Assembly (NCBI RefSeq): GCF_028288205.1
Contig: NZ_JAQBOD010000043.1
Location: 45,215-109,214, forward strand
Origin: Mucilaginibacter sp.
GTDB taxonomy: Bacteria; Bacteroidota; Bacteroidia; Sphingobacteriales; Sphingobacteriaceae
Direction: 5' to 3'
Length of the DNA: 64,000 nucleotides
Part shown: positions 1-8,859 of the stretch, piece by piece
Numbering within the stretch: position 1 is the stretch's first letter
How the letters are laid out: the number at the start of each line of letters is the position of its first letter
The notes under the pieces: model-generated
What the model was told of the DNA's origin: nothing
What the model saw: only the letters and a program-made list of their open reading frames with translations
The model's database searches: none
Made by a program: the position numbers and the translations under genes

Positions 1-222
1 CACCTGGCTAAAGGCAATCAGGCTTCGGTTAATTTTCTTACGATTTAAAATTGCGACCGTCCGTTGAATAACGCCCTGGTCTTTAAGGCGGCGTACCCTC
101 TCATGAATTGTAGCAATGGATTTATGGAGTTTATATGATAGTTCTTTGTTTGTTAACGATGCATCGCGCTGCAAGTGTTTTAATATTTCAATATCAGTAA
201 GATCCAAATGGTTAATTATCAT
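1..222 (-). CDS. Lrp/AsnC family transcriptional regulator (N-terminal part, cut by window edge)
   Basis: The reverse strand from the ATG at 222 reads into the window edge for 74 codons. The peptide begins MIINHLDLTDIEILKHLQRD and continues through a winged helix-turn-helix: SLTNKELSYKLHKSIATIHE, then RVRRLKDQGVIQR. This spacing is characteristic of the AsnC-type HTH, where the second helix recognises DNA and a C-terminal RAM domain (not in the window) binds an amino acid. It is probably a feast/famine-type regulator of amino-acid metabolism. It points away from the sigma factor at 550, so the two do not form an operon. Confidence 0.85.
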   Translation of the reverse strand, partial: MIINHLDLTDIEILKHLQRDASLTNKELSYKLHKSIATIHERVRRLKDQGVIQRTVAILNRKKINRSLIAFSQV

Positions 223-549
223 AAAGTCAAAATTGCGTAAACAGAAAAACTATCAATAGTGGGAAAATTATCCCAATTATATTAATAAAATTAAATTAAA
301 TCCGCATAAATCCGTAAAATTTATGGAAATATTAATAACCCTTGTTATTAATATCAGTTATGTTGAGTTTTATAACATCAAATTTTAGTTATAGCGTATA
401 AATAACAATTGCGTCCAATTAAATTCAATATTATTTAAAGGAATGTAGTGAGGATATGAATTACAAGATTGATAGGAATAAAAGTAAACGCTCATTCTTG
501 TGTAAACTCAATATTAAGTTTATATTAGTTCTTTAGTTGCAGGCGATAG
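223..549. other. AT-rich divergent intergenic region
   Basis: This gap lies between the Lrp/AsnC gene and the first sigma factor. No open frame in it looks like a gene. It holds two inverted repeats. One is TGGGA-6-TCCCA at 260-275, close enough to the Lrp start for autoregulation. The other is the 11-bp repeat at 329-354, listed separately. Promoters for both divergent genes must lie here, but I cannot point to a convincing pair of boxes. Confidence 0.6.
329..354. repeat. 11-bp perfect inverted repeat (operator or hairpin)
   Basis: ATATTAATAAC and GTTATTAATAT are separated by CCTT, giving a perfect 11-bp inverted repeat. It sits about 105 bp upstream of the Lrp-type start and about 195 bp upstream of the sigma factor. 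It could be a dimeric regulator site or an AT-rich hairpin. The sequence does not decide. Confidence 0.5.
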
Positions 550-1098
550 TTGAAAAGGACATTAAATAGTGATGATGAATTGTTGCTTCACTTAAAGCAA
601 GGCAATATTTATGCATATAATGAAATTTTTGATCGTTATTGGAAGAAACTCTACGCAATCGCCTATAATCGTCTCCGCTCAAAGCAGGCTTCAGAAGATG
701 TGGTGCAAGATGTATTGTCAAGTTTATGGATGAGGAGAACAGAACTGGAGATTGATAATTTATCACATTATCTGGGTACTTCCATTCGTTATGCCGTTTT
801 CAGGCAAATAAACAAATCTATTGAAAAAATTCAATTGAGTGCTGATGAGTTAGTATCGGATGACCCATTTACTGAACCTGCAATATTCCAATTAATGGAT
901 TATCAAATTTTAAAAAAATATTTGGAGCAGAAGGTTAATAAACTTCCTGAAAAGTGCCAAATTGTTTTTAAATACAGCCGGGAACAGCATTTAACCAATA
1001 AAACAATTGCTGAAATGCTCAATCTTTCCGAAAAAACCATTGAGGCACATATTACGAAGGCATTAAAGTATCTAAAACTGGCTTTAAAGAATTTTTAA
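550..1098 (+). CDS. ECF-type RNA polymerase sigma factor, cassette 1
   Basis: A 182-residue ECF sigma-70 factor. Region 2 covers about residues 10-80 (AYNEIFDRYWKKLYAIAYNR, then ASEDVVQDVLSSLWMRR). Region 4 is a C-terminal HTH at about 120-175 (LPEKCQIVFKYSRE, NKTIAEMLNLSEKTIEAHIT). The start is a TTG directly after an in-frame stop; no ATG lies upstream in frame and none soon enough downstream, so TTG is the best choice. It is followed at 1242 by its likely anti-sigma factor FecR. In such systems the factor is held inactive until SusC/FecR signalling releases it to transcribe the susCD operon. Confidence 0.9.
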   Translation: MKRTLNSDDELLLHLKQGNIYAYNEIFDRYWKKLYAIAYNRLRSKQASEDVVQDVLSSLWMRRTELEIDNLSHYLGTSIRYAVFRQINKSIEKIQLSADELVSDDPFTEPAIFQLMDYQILKKYLEQKVNKLPEKCQIVFKYSREQHLTNKTIAEMLNLSEKTIEAHITKALKYLKLALKNF

Positions 1099-1156
1099 TC
1101 TTCATTTTCCTGTTTTTTTTATAAAAAAGATCATTTTAACTAAGGGTGAACCACAC

Positions 1157-1177
1157 TTTTATGTACTATACATAAAA
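1157..1177. promoter_or_regulatory. 9-bp palindrome between sigma factor and fecR, cassette 1
   Basis: TTTTATGTA and TACATAAAA flank a CTA spacer, forming a perfect 9-bp inverted repeat 65 bp before the fecR start. The position fits an operator or part of the fecR promoter region. A related word, TTTTATGTATATAAA, lies in the divergent control region of cassette 2 at 12264-12278. No known regulator is assigned. Confidence 0.4.
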
Positions 1178-1241
1178 CATCACAGATTTAAAGGCCATCA
1201 TTCGATGCTATTTGTTAAATCCGGGATACTATAAATTAGTA

Positions 1242-2393
1242 ATGGATCAAAAACAATTTAAAACGCTTTCAGAAAAATATCTTCAGGGAAAAACAACTGT
1301 TGAGGAAACCGGAATGTTATATCAATGGTATGAATCTTTTGATGATGCCCTAATATACCTTGAGGAAGGTGAGCTTGAGCTTAAAAATAAGTTATGGGAA
1401 AAACTTCACCCCGACCAGTTTCCGGTTGAAGTTGCGCCTAAGGTTATTCATCTGAAAAGATTTGCAAACACCCGTTTGTGGTATGCTGCCGCTGCTATTT
1501 TGTTTTTGACGATCAGTATAGCTGTTGCTATATTTTTTAAACGCAATACCACCTCTTATAATCCCGAATTGGTGAAGGCCACAAAATTTAGACCCGGTAC
1601 AAATAAAGCAACACTTACTTTATCAAATGGTAAAGTTATTGTTCTGGATGGGAGTGAAGCTAAAGAAGTAAGAAATAAACACGGACAATTGGTTGCGCTT
1701 AGTGCTAATAAAGAACTAAGCTACAAAGCCGATAGCGCCTCAAAAGCAGGCTTCGTAGATGAAACCAATACATTAACAACACCTAAGGGGGGGCAATATA
1801 TAGTAGTTTTACCCGATGGTACTAAAGTATGGCTTAATGCAGCTTCATCCATTACCTATCCCCTGGTTTTTCAGGCTCATGAAAGAAAGGTGCAAATAAC
1901 CGGAGAAGCTTATTTTGAGGTTACAAAAGATCCAGATAAACCATTTAAAGTACTCAGTGGAAAACAACAGGTAGAAGTTTTAGGTACCCATTTTAATATT
2001 AATTCTTATGCAGATGAACCTATTATTAAGACTACATTACTGGAAGGAAAAGTTAAAGTAACAGCAGGGCAAAACCAGGCGTTGCTTATGCCGGGAGAAC
2101 AGGCACAACTTGCTGCAACAGGTTTAACTGTTAACCAGAATGTTAATCTGGAAGAAGCTACGGCGTGGAAAAACGGATATTTTGTTTTTGATCATGAGCG
2201 TATTGAAAGTGTGATGAGAAAAATATCGCGTTGGTATGATGTTGAGATAACATACCGGGGGCCTATCTCAAAAGACTGGTTCGGAGGGTCGGTTTCCCGT
2301 GACAAGAACGCAGCCGAACTACTCGGAAAGTTAGAATTGACCGGGCAAATTCACTTTAAAATTGAAGGGAGGAGGGTAATAGTTATGCAATAA
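1242..2393 (+). CDS. FecR-family anti-sigma factor / signal transducer, cassette 1
   Basis: A 383-residue FecR protein. The ATG at 1242 (MDQKQFKTL) is preferred over a TTG 30 bases upstream. The cytoplasmic N-terminal part binds the sigma factor. One membrane segment follows (YAAAAILFLTISIAVAIFF, about residues 80-98). The periplasmic FecR domain has the usual landmarks TPKGGQYIVVLPDGTKVWLNAASSI (cited in two parts as TPKGGQY and LPDGTKVWLNA), GEAYFEV and VEVLGTHFNI. A C-terminal DUF4974-like domain (FVFDHERIESVMRKISRWYD) ends the protein. It relays ligand occupancy of the SusC STN domain to the sigma factor at 550. Confidence 0.92.
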   Translation: MDQKQFKTLSEKYLQGKTTVEETGMLYQWYESFDDALIYLEEGELELKNKLWEKLHPDQFPVEVAPKVIHLKRFANTRLWYAAAAILFLTISIAVAIFFKRNTTSYNPELVKATKFRPGTNKATLTLSNGKVIVLDGSEAKEVRNKHGQLVALSANKELSYKADSASKAGFVDETNTLTTPKGGQYIVVLPDGTKVWLNAASSITYPLVFQAHERKVQITGEAYFEVTKDPDKPFKVLSGKQQVEVLGTHFNINSYADEPIIKTTLLEGKVKVTAGQNQALLMPGEQAQLAATGLTVNQNVNLEEATAWKNGYFVFDHERIESVMRKISRWYDVEITYRGPISKDWFGGSVSRDKNAAELLGKLELTGQIHFKIEGRRVIVMQ

Positions 2394-2401
2394 ATTTACC
2401 T

Positions 2402-2506
2402 ATGCTCAACTATTCCAAAAAAAGAACCGGAGATGCTACTAACACCTCCGGTCAATACTTTGGATCAGTTTACAAGACTTGCTTTGAAAATCCATTTAAT
2501 CATTAA
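2402..2506 (+). other. Possible 34-codon leader ORF spanning the fecR-susC hairpin, cassette 1
   Basis: An ATG eight bases after the fecR stop opens a 34-residue frame (MLNYSKKRTGDATN...), closed 17 bases before susC. The stem-loop at 2426-2452 lies wholly inside it. The peptide has no recognisable domain. Frames in the same position, also containing the hairpin, occur in cassettes 2 (13778-13873) and 3 (56842-56931). The peptides do not align, so either translation itself matters (leader/attenuator) or the frames are chance. Confidence 0.3.
2426..2452 (+). promoter_or_regulatory. Conserved stem-loop in the fecR-susC leader, cassette 1
   Basis: The stem is ACCGGAG / CTCCGGT (7 bp), then one A.C mismatch, then TG/CA, closed by the 7-nt loop CTACTAA. 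It lies 71 bases before the susC ATG. There is no U-tract directly after it, so it is not a standard intrinsic terminator. Cassette 2 has the same architecture at 13823-13851 with loop CTGCGAA. A role in mRNA processing, stability or translational control of susC is plausible. Confidence 0.6.
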
Positions 2507-2523
2507 TCCAAACATTCAAATGT

Positions 2524-5500
2524 ATGAAATTTTACACTTTGTTTCATTCTAAGCGCTCTGCTTATGTTGTAAATAAAACCCTGTTGATTATGAAACTTAC
2601 TGTTATTTTACTATTCACAGTTTTGCTACAGGTAAATGCCAGCACTTTTGCGCAAAAAGTTTCTATTAATAAAAAAAATATCTCACTTGAGCAATTATTT
2701 AAACAGATACGTGCGCAAACCGGATATTATATCATTTATACCGGCAAACTTTTAAGCCAGTCAAAACCTATTAGCATTAATGTAACCAACAGCTCTGTTG
2801 ATGATGTTTTACAGCTTGGTTTAAAAGATCAGCCTTTAAGTTATGTGATAGAAAATAAAACGGTAATCATTAAGGAAAAGGAAAAGTCACTATTAGATAA
2901 GATTAGAGATTCCTTTAATATACCTATTGTTGTAAGCGGAAGAGTTACAGATACACTTGGCAACAATTTGTCTGGTGTAACCATTAAAGTAGTTGGCAAA
3001 CCCCTGGGAACTATCACCGATAAGGGGGGAGCATTTAGTCTGAACGTTCAGGATGGCGACGCGCTCGAGTTTACATTTGTAGGTTTTGCCCGGGTGATAT
3101 GTTATGTAAACCGTAACGATAATAATATCACTATTGTAATGCATGAATCTACAACATCTCTATCCGAAACAGTTATTGTAGGCTATGGGAGCATAAAGAA
3201 GAAAGATCTGACAGGATCTGTATCCACCATTAACGTGAAAGATATTCAAGATGTGCCCTTTGGTACGGTTGATAACGCACTGGCCGGTAAAGCGGCAGGG
3301 GTGCAGGTAACCAAAACTGATGGTTCGCCCGGAGGCGCTGTAAGGATCAGGATACGCGGGTCAAGCTCAATTTTAGGTGGTAATGATCCGTTATATGTAA
3401 TTGATGGCGTACCATTACAGGTTTCAAACAATTATATCAACCCTGGTTTTGATGTCGGCAGCGCGGTTGGCAATAACGTTACCGGTAACGGTGGGGTAAG
3501 CACAGGCATGTCAACCGCTTTTGTAAACGGGTTAAACAGTATTGGGGGCTTAAATGTTGATGATATTGAATCGATCACTATTTTGAAGGATGCTTCATCA
3601 ACCGCTATTTATGGCTCGAAAGCTGCTAATGGAGTGGTACTTATTAATACTAAAAGAGGGAAAAAGGATATGAAACCTCAAATAGTAGCCAGTTATTACT
3701 CTACAGTTACCACGCCCAAAACCCCTGATCTTTTAAATGCAGATCAATATAAATTATTACTTAGCGAAGCTGCAAAAAACAGTTACGATGCCCATGTTGC
3801 TCAGGGCCGGAGCGTGGCAGCCAATGTAACAGCGATAGTAAATACGCCAGGCACCTATTTTGGTACCGCTAATACCAATTGGATAAACGAAGTAACCCGG
3901 AATACCATTTCACACAATGCCGATCTTTCTGTGCAGGGTGGTGGTTCGGCTTCAAAGTATTTCAGTTCAATCTCTTACAACTCGACACCGGGTGTTGTAA
4001 AATCAACCGATTATCAAAGAATATCAGGAAAGCTGAATATTGAAAACGAGATAGGGCCAAAATTCAGGTTTATTACCAATTTAATAGTGGGTTATACCAA
4101 TCAAGATATTGGTAACGGCGCTTACGACCAGGCACTTATTGCCCCGCCCACTTATGCACCTTATAATGCTTTAGGCGGTTTTACGGATTTTTCATTGGTT
4201 GGCGCTTCGTATCAAAATTTCCAAAACCCGGTAGCAATGCTTACAGCCACTAATAATGCTAAAACATTTAGTTTATTGGGTTCTATATCAGGTATATACG
4301 ATATTACTTCAGCCTTGCAGTTTAAAAGTACGGTATCGCTTAATATGCAAGCATATAACCAGCGAAACTATACCCCAAGCTATTTAGCAATTGGAAGTTT
4401 TTATGGTAACATAAGCAATAATGGCGGTATTGGCGGCAACTCAAACAGCCAGTTAACCAATTGGTTTGTTGAAAATACGTTAGCTTATAATAAAACATTT
4501 AATAAAATACATGCAATTGATATTTTGGTAGGTACATCCTACGAAACCAAAAAAACAAGCTTTTTTAGTGCAACTGGCGCCGGTTATCCTAACGATAATG
4601 TGTTAACCAGCCTTTCGTCGGCTGTTACACCCTTATTGGTAAAGGGGGATGATCCATCGCAGCCACAAAGCTATTTATTATCATTTTATGCCCGTGCAAA
4701 TTATGGGTTAATGGATAAATACCTCATTACTTTTACCGGCCGTGCAGACGGTTCATCCAAATTCGGGCCCAATAATAAGTTTGGTTATTTCCCATCAGGC
4801 GCAGTAGCCTGGCGTATTTCAAAAGAAGACTTTTTGAAGAATGTTAAATGGATAGATGACATTAAATTCAGAGGAAGCTATGGCTTAACCGGTACCCAAA
4901 ATATTGGCGACCAAATGTACCGTACGTTATATAGTCCGTATTCATACGCGGGTACCAGCGCCTTAATTCCTACCCAGGTAGGTAACCCTGATATTCAATG
5001 GGAAAGCACCAAAGAGGCCGACGCGGGCCTGGATATATCCTTATTCAATGGCAGGCTACAGGCAACGCTTGATTATTATAACAAGCAAACCAGCGGGGCT
5101 TTGTTATTACTACCTGTAGCGCCAAGCAGTTCATACAGTTCCATGCTTAGTAACGCGGTAAGTATTAAAAATACAGGTTTCGAAGTAAGCTTACAAGGCG
5201 ATATTGTGCACACTAAGGACTTTAAGTGGAATTCCTCGATAAACATAACCTGGAACAGATCGTTGGTTACCAAATTAGCCTCTAACGCAAATTTAGGACA
5301 ATTGGGCAATTTTACGGGCTTGGAAATTGGCAATACTACCCTTATTCAGGGGCAGCCACTTGGTTTAATAACCGGCCTGCATGTTACAGGTATTATAAAA
5401 ACTGCCGATCAGTTGGCTGCCTATAAGCAACAACTGGGGGTTTACACATCAGTATTTCGATATCTGGCTATAGGTGATCCGATGTATGAATTGCAACCTC

Positions 5501-6054
5501 AGGGACCCGCTGGTTCCAACTACCTTAACTTTAATACTATTATTGCCCATGCCGCGCCAAATTATTTTGGAGGTTTTACACATAGTTTTACCTACAAAAA
5601 TTTTGACCTGAATTTCTATTTTACCTTCTCGCAAGGTGGTAGTTTGTTATGGGGCGATCACGTATCCAGTATGGAGTTTGTGGGTGTTGCAAACGCCAAC
5701 GTGGCTATGTTAAACCGGTATACACCTGCCAATACCAGTTCAAACCAGCCCATGCTGCAATTGGGCGATATTATTTATTATAAATCCAATTTAGATGTTT
5801 TCAGCTCGTCATATATCAAATTGCGTACACTGTCATTCAGTTACCGTTTTAATAAAATTCGTTGGATGCAAAAGGCGGGGATGAAAAACACTTCGGTATT
5901 CGCATCGGCAACCAATGTGTTTACCATTACAAAATACCCGGGTAATGATCCCGAAACGTCCGACGATCCATACAGTGTAGCCGGTGGTTACATGGATGTA
6001 AGTAATTATCCAACTGTAAAAACATTCTCGTTAGGCATTAAAGTGGGTTTTTAA
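2524..6054 (+). CDS. SusC/RagA-family TonB-dependent outer-membrane transporter with STN domain, cassette 1
   Basis: A 1176-residue SusC-type channel. Residues 1-22 precede a second methionine (MKLTVILLF), where the signal peptide proper begins; this long N-terminal form recurs in all three SusC proteins of the window. An STN (secretin/TonB N-terminus) domain covers about residues 45-115 (ISLEQLFKQIRAQTGYYIIY), the signature of transducers that talk to FecR. A carboxypeptidase-regulatory-like beta-sandwich follows (VVSGRVTDTLGNNLSGVTIK, about 137-220), then the plug with VIVGYGSIKKKDLTGSVS and RIRGSSSILGGNDPLYVIDG, and a 22-strand-type barrel to the C-terminus. With the SusD at 6079 it should import a ligand too large for porins. 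The substrate cannot be told. Confidence 0.95.
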   Translation: MKFYTLFHSKRSAYVVNKTLLIMKLTVILLFTVLLQVNASTFAQKVSINKKNISLEQLFKQIRAQTGYYIIYTGKLLSQSKPISINVTNSSVDDVLQLGLKDQPLSYVIENKTVIIKEKEKSLLDKIRDSFNIPIVVSGRVTDTLGNNLSGVTIKVVGKPLGTITDKGGAFSLNVQDGDALEFTFVGFARVICYVNRNDNNITIVMHESTTSLSETVIVGYGSIKKKDLTGSVSTINVKDIQDVPFGTVDNALAGKAAGVQVTKTDGSPGGAVRIRIRGSSSILGGNDPLYVIDGVPLQVSNNYINPGFDVGSAVGNNVTGNGGVSTGMSTAFVNGLNSIGGLNVDDIESITILKDASSTAIYGSKAANGVVLINTKRGKKDMKPQIVASYYSTVTTPKTPDLLNADQYKLLLSEAAKNSYDAHVAQGRSVAANVTAIVNTPGTYFGTANTNWINEVTRNTISHNADLSVQGGGSASKYFSSISYNSTPGVVKSTDYQRISGKLNIENEIGPKFRFITNLIVGYTNQDIGNGAYDQALIAPPTYAPYNALGGFTDFSLVGASYQNFQNPVAMLTATNNAKTFSLLGSISGIYDITSALQFKSTVSLNMQAYNQRNYTPSYLAIGSFYGNISNNGGIGGNSNSQLTNWFVENTLAYNKTFNKIHAIDILVGTSYETKKTSFFSATGAGYPNDNVLTSLSSAVTPLLVKGDDPSQPQSYLLSFYARANYGLMDKYLITFTGRADGSSKFGPNNKFGYFPSGAVAWRISKEDFLKNVKWIDDIKFRGSYGLTGTQNIGDQMYRTLYSPYSYAGTSALIPTQVGNPDIQWESTKEADAGLDISLFNGRLQATLDYYNKQTSGALLLLPVAPSSSYSSMLSNAVSIKNTGFEVSLQGDIVHTKDFKWNSSINITWNRSLVTKLASNANLGQLGNFTGLEIGNTTLIQGQPLGLITGLHVTGIIKTADQLAAYKQQLGVYTSVFRYLAIGDPMYELQPQGPAGSNYLNFNTIIAHAAPNYFGGFTHSFTYKNFDLNFYFTFSQGGSLLWGDHVSSMEFVGVANANVAMLNRYTPANTSSNQPMLQLGDIIYYKSNLDVFSSSYIKLRTLSFSYRFNKIRWMQKAGMKNTSVFASATNVFTITKYPGNDPETSDDPYSVAGGYMDVSNYPTVKTFSLGIKVGF

Positions 6055-6078
6055 TTTAAAAAATAGGAGATCGTAAAA

Positions 6079-7497
6079 ATGAAAAATAAAAATATAAAAT
6101 TAACCTTGGCCCTGTTTGCAGTTTGCCTAACAGCAGCCTGCAAAAAGGAGCTGAACGTGTATCCTACTACATCTGAAGTTGATGGCAATGTTATTGTTGA
6201 TGCCAAAAGCGCCTCAACCGTTCTTAATGGGGTATATTATCGTTTTGCCAATGGTGGGGTAGATAATAATAGTATCCCATCGGTATTGTGGACAAACGTA
6301 AATGAAATTTTTCCATCAGAGTTAAGCGGAGCATTAACCAACTCCAGCGGTAACGACGGTAATTATTCTTTTACCTTTACTGCTTTAAGCACTGGTGGTG
6401 TTACTAATAAATGGAACTATGGTTATGCTTTGGTAAACGCCGCAAACGGTTTTTTAAAAAATGTTGCACCCGTTACCACTATACCTGCCGCTACTAAAAC
6501 CCAAATGATAGCGGAAGCTAAATTTTTGAGAGCTTTTGCGAACGAGGAGCTATTGCTTTATTATGGACAGTATTACGATGTTAACAGTAAATACGGAATT
6601 ATTTTGCGCGATGAGTTTGTTGATGCCACTAATATTAACCTTCCGCGCAGTGGGGTTAGCGCTGCTTATACATCAATATTGGCCGATCTGGATGCGGCCA
6701 TTGCCGGTTTGCCTGCCCTTAATACACAAATATATTATGCAAACGTGTCGGCGGCCAAATTGTTAAAGGCGCGCGTTTTAATAAATCGCGGATCAAGCGG
6801 AGATTATGCGCAGGTTGTCAGCCTAACTAATGATGTAATTACCAATGGCGGTTTTACATTGGAAGCTAATTTAAAGGATATATTCTGGACTAAAGGCTTT
6901 GCCAGTAAAGAAGTAATATTGGGGGTACAACCATTCAGCACGGAAACCTATAAGTTCAGGCAAAATCAATACTACAACCAGTATCCTGTTTCAGCCTCTT
7001 TTATAACCTTATTGGCAAACGATCCCCGTAATCAGTGGGTTTATCAGCCGTACACGCTCCGCGGGACAGTAATAGGACAGTTAACCAAGTATTATTCGGG
7101 CAGTCCAAGTGTCGTTGTTCAAACCCCCTTATCCGAACACTGCTATGCTTTTCGCCTTACAGAAGCCTATTTACTGGAAGCGGAAGCCATTACCTTATCA
7201 AACGGGGACTTGTCAAAAGCTAAACCCTTGCTAACAACAGTAATGGGGCACGCCGGCCTTACCGATTATAGTGCTGTAAATAATGCCACTACCGCGGCAG
7301 CTTTACAGGTACTTATTGTACAAGAAGAAATGAAAAACTTTGTGGCCGAAAACGGTGCAGATTGGTTTGCCCTACGCAGGCTGCCCTTTGCTACCCTTAA
7401 AACTATGCAGCCTTACATTACAACGATTAACCAATTGATATTGCCCATACCAAATAGCGAAATAACTGCCAATGGCCAGATATTTCCAAATCCCTGA
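6079..7497 (+). CDS. SusD/RagB-family surface lipoprotein, cassette 1
   Basis: A 472-residue SusD homologue, the lid that binds ligand above the SusC barrel. It has a lipoprotein signal with the lipobox LTAAC, so Cys21 should be acylated. TPR-like helices appear in the middle (EAKFLRAFANEELLLYYGQY) and the typical C-terminal motifs LTEAYLLEAEA, ADWFALRRL and LPIPNSEI are present. It starts 24 bases after susC and is co-transcribed. The C-terminus ends with the family-typical NPxxQ/PNP-like tail (ANGQIFPNP). Confidence 0.93.
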   Translation: MKNKNIKLTLALFAVCLTAACKKELNVYPTTSEVDGNVIVDAKSASTVLNGVYYRFANGGVDNNSIPSVLWTNVNEIFPSELSGALTNSSGNDGNYSFTFTALSTGGVTNKWNYGYALVNAANGFLKNVAPVTTIPAATKTQMIAEAKFLRAFANEELLLYYGQYYDVNSKYGIILRDEFVDATNINLPRSGVSAAYTSILADLDAAIAGLPALNTQIYYANVSAAKLLKARVLINRGSSGDYAQVVSLTNDVITNGGFTLEANLKDIFWTKGFASKEVILGVQPFSTETYKFRQNQYYNQYPVSASFITLLANDPRNQWVYQPYTLRGTVIGQLTKYYSGSPSVVVQTPLSEHCYAFRLTEAYLLEAEAITLSNGDLSKAKPLLTTVMGHAGLTDYSAVNNATTAAALQVLIVQEEMKNFVAENGADWFALRRLPFATLKTMQPYITTINQLILPIPNSEITANGQIFPNP

Positions 7498-7518
7498 TAT
7501 GGAGTGTTGTTAATAAAC

Positions 7519-7550
7519 ATTAAAGGGAGCAATTAAAAGCTCTCTTTAAT
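7519..7550 (+). terminator. Intercistronic hairpin between susD and first thioredoxin gene, cassette 1
   Basis: ATTAAAGGGAGC pairs with GCTCTCTTTAAT over 12 bp (one G.U) around an 8-nt loop. It is followed by an AT-rich stretch but no long T run. It may act as a partial terminator or an mRNA 3' stabiliser that lowers downstream gene dosage relative to susCD. A comparable hairpin lies in the same place in cassette 3 (62021-62067). Confidence 0.5.
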
Positions 7551-7588
7551 TAATCTAATTTCAATACTGATAAATAATTATACATTTT

Positions 7589-8791
7589 ATGAAAGCAAAA
7601 AAAACAATAGGTAGTATTGCGGTAGTCCTTTTTTTACTGCAACAAAGCTTTGCCCAAACCATACAACCCGGAAAGCGGTATTTAATAAAGGGGAATATAA
7701 AAGGTATTACTACCGGAAAGATAAAATTAATTCAGCCCAATATTGACAACCGGACTGAAAAGGTGATTGATAGCGGCATTATTAAAAACAATTATTTTAA
7801 ATTAAAAGGAACTGTAAAAACTTCCCAAATGATGTCTGTAATGATAGAACCTGGCAACTGGAAATTTACCGCGTTTGTGGAAAATAATGTACTGAATATT
7901 ACCGCCGATACTACCGGCTCGCAGTATTATGACTATACGGCTTATGGTATGGGGAAAGGCGCCATAATAAAGAATTTTACTGAAACCGGCTCTAAAAACT
8001 ATGATGACTGGATGAAATATGAAAACAATCCCGGACAAAAACAATACGCGGCGGTTTCAGCAAGGCTTAATGAAAAATTTAAGGCAACAGCCAAAGATAT
8101 AGATGCACAGTATAAGGTAAGGGATGAGATGGATTCGGTAAAAATGCTGCTTCAGAAATGGCAAAAAATGCAGATAGATAATTACGTAGATCAAAATCCA
8201 TCAGCTGTTGCCGGGATATACATGTTTTATAATCTGTTCCTGTTTTCAAGTAATATGTCTTATGCAACGCTTGATAATATGTTAAACAAGTTTACAGGCG
8301 AAGCTAAGTCATCGGTTTATTATCAAAACCTTGCAACTTCGCGGGCCAAGCTTAAAACGGTACAGCCCGGCAGTATAGCCCCCGATTTTACTTTGCTGAA
8401 AAGAGACAGTACAAAGTTTACCTTGTCGGCATTGAGGGGTAAATATACCATGATCGATTTTTGGGCAAGCTGGTGCCATCCCTGCCGTCAGGCTATTCCG
8501 CATTGGAAACAGGTATATCAAAAATACCATGATAAAGGCTTTGATATTCTCAGCGTTTCGGACGATAGCAAATGGAAAGACTGGATTGGTGCCATGAATA
8601 TTGAAAAAATGCCGTGGACACAGGTATGTGACGAATTTCCAATAAAAAGAATGCCTGCAAGGGTAGGTAGTTTATATATGACAACCTTTATACCTTTTTA
8701 TGTATTGCTGGATAAAGAAGGAAAAGTTTTAGTTTACACCGGCGACGAAACTAAAATTGATGAGAAACTAACAGAGATATTCGGAAAATAA
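7589..8791 (+). CDS. TlpA-like thioredoxin-fold protein with N-terminal DUF4369-type domain (CHPC), cassette 1
   Basis: A 400-residue exported protein. The signal peptide ends near QSFAQ (residues 1-23). The N-terminal beta domain (about 30-120) resembles DUF4369, a helical linker follows, and a thioredoxin/AhpC-TSA domain occupies about 265-400 (PGSIAPDFTL, then DFWASWCHPC with Cys296 and Cys299). The HP dipeptide between the cysteines resembles DsbA and usually raises oxidising power, whereas GP or VP sites are more reducing; that comparison is family knowledge. It is probably periplasmic or outer-membrane facing and acts on thiols or disulfides. Confidence 0.88.
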   Translation: MKAKKTIGSIAVVLFLLQQSFAQTIQPGKRYLIKGNIKGITTGKIKLIQPNIDNRTEKVIDSGIIKNNYFKLKGTVKTSQMMSVMIEPGNWKFTAFVENNVLNITADTTGSQYYDYTAYGMGKGAIIKNFTETGSKNYDDWMKYENNPGQKQYAAVSARLNEKFKATAKDIDAQYKVRDEMDSVKMLLQKWQKMQIDNYVDQNPSAVAGIYMFYNLFLFSSNMSYATLDNMLNKFTGEAKSSVYYQNLATSRAKLKTVQPGSIAPDFTLLKRDSTKFTLSALRGKYTMIDFWASWCHPCRQAIPHWKQVYQKYHDKGFDILSVSDDSKWKDWIGAMNIEKMPWTQVCDEFPIKRMPARVGSLYMTTFIPFYVLLDKEGKVLVYTGDETKIDEKLTEIFGK

Positions 8792-8859
8792 TATTTGCTT
8801 AAAAGATTAATTCGATGGGGGGATTTTATTCATTAAAAACATCATCAAATATAAAATTT

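Noticed and set aside
2426..2452. Reading the leader hairpin as a plain intrinsic terminator of fecR
   Set aside because: There is no T-run after the stem in cassettes 1 or 2, and the downstream susC needs read-through or a promoter in a very short gap.
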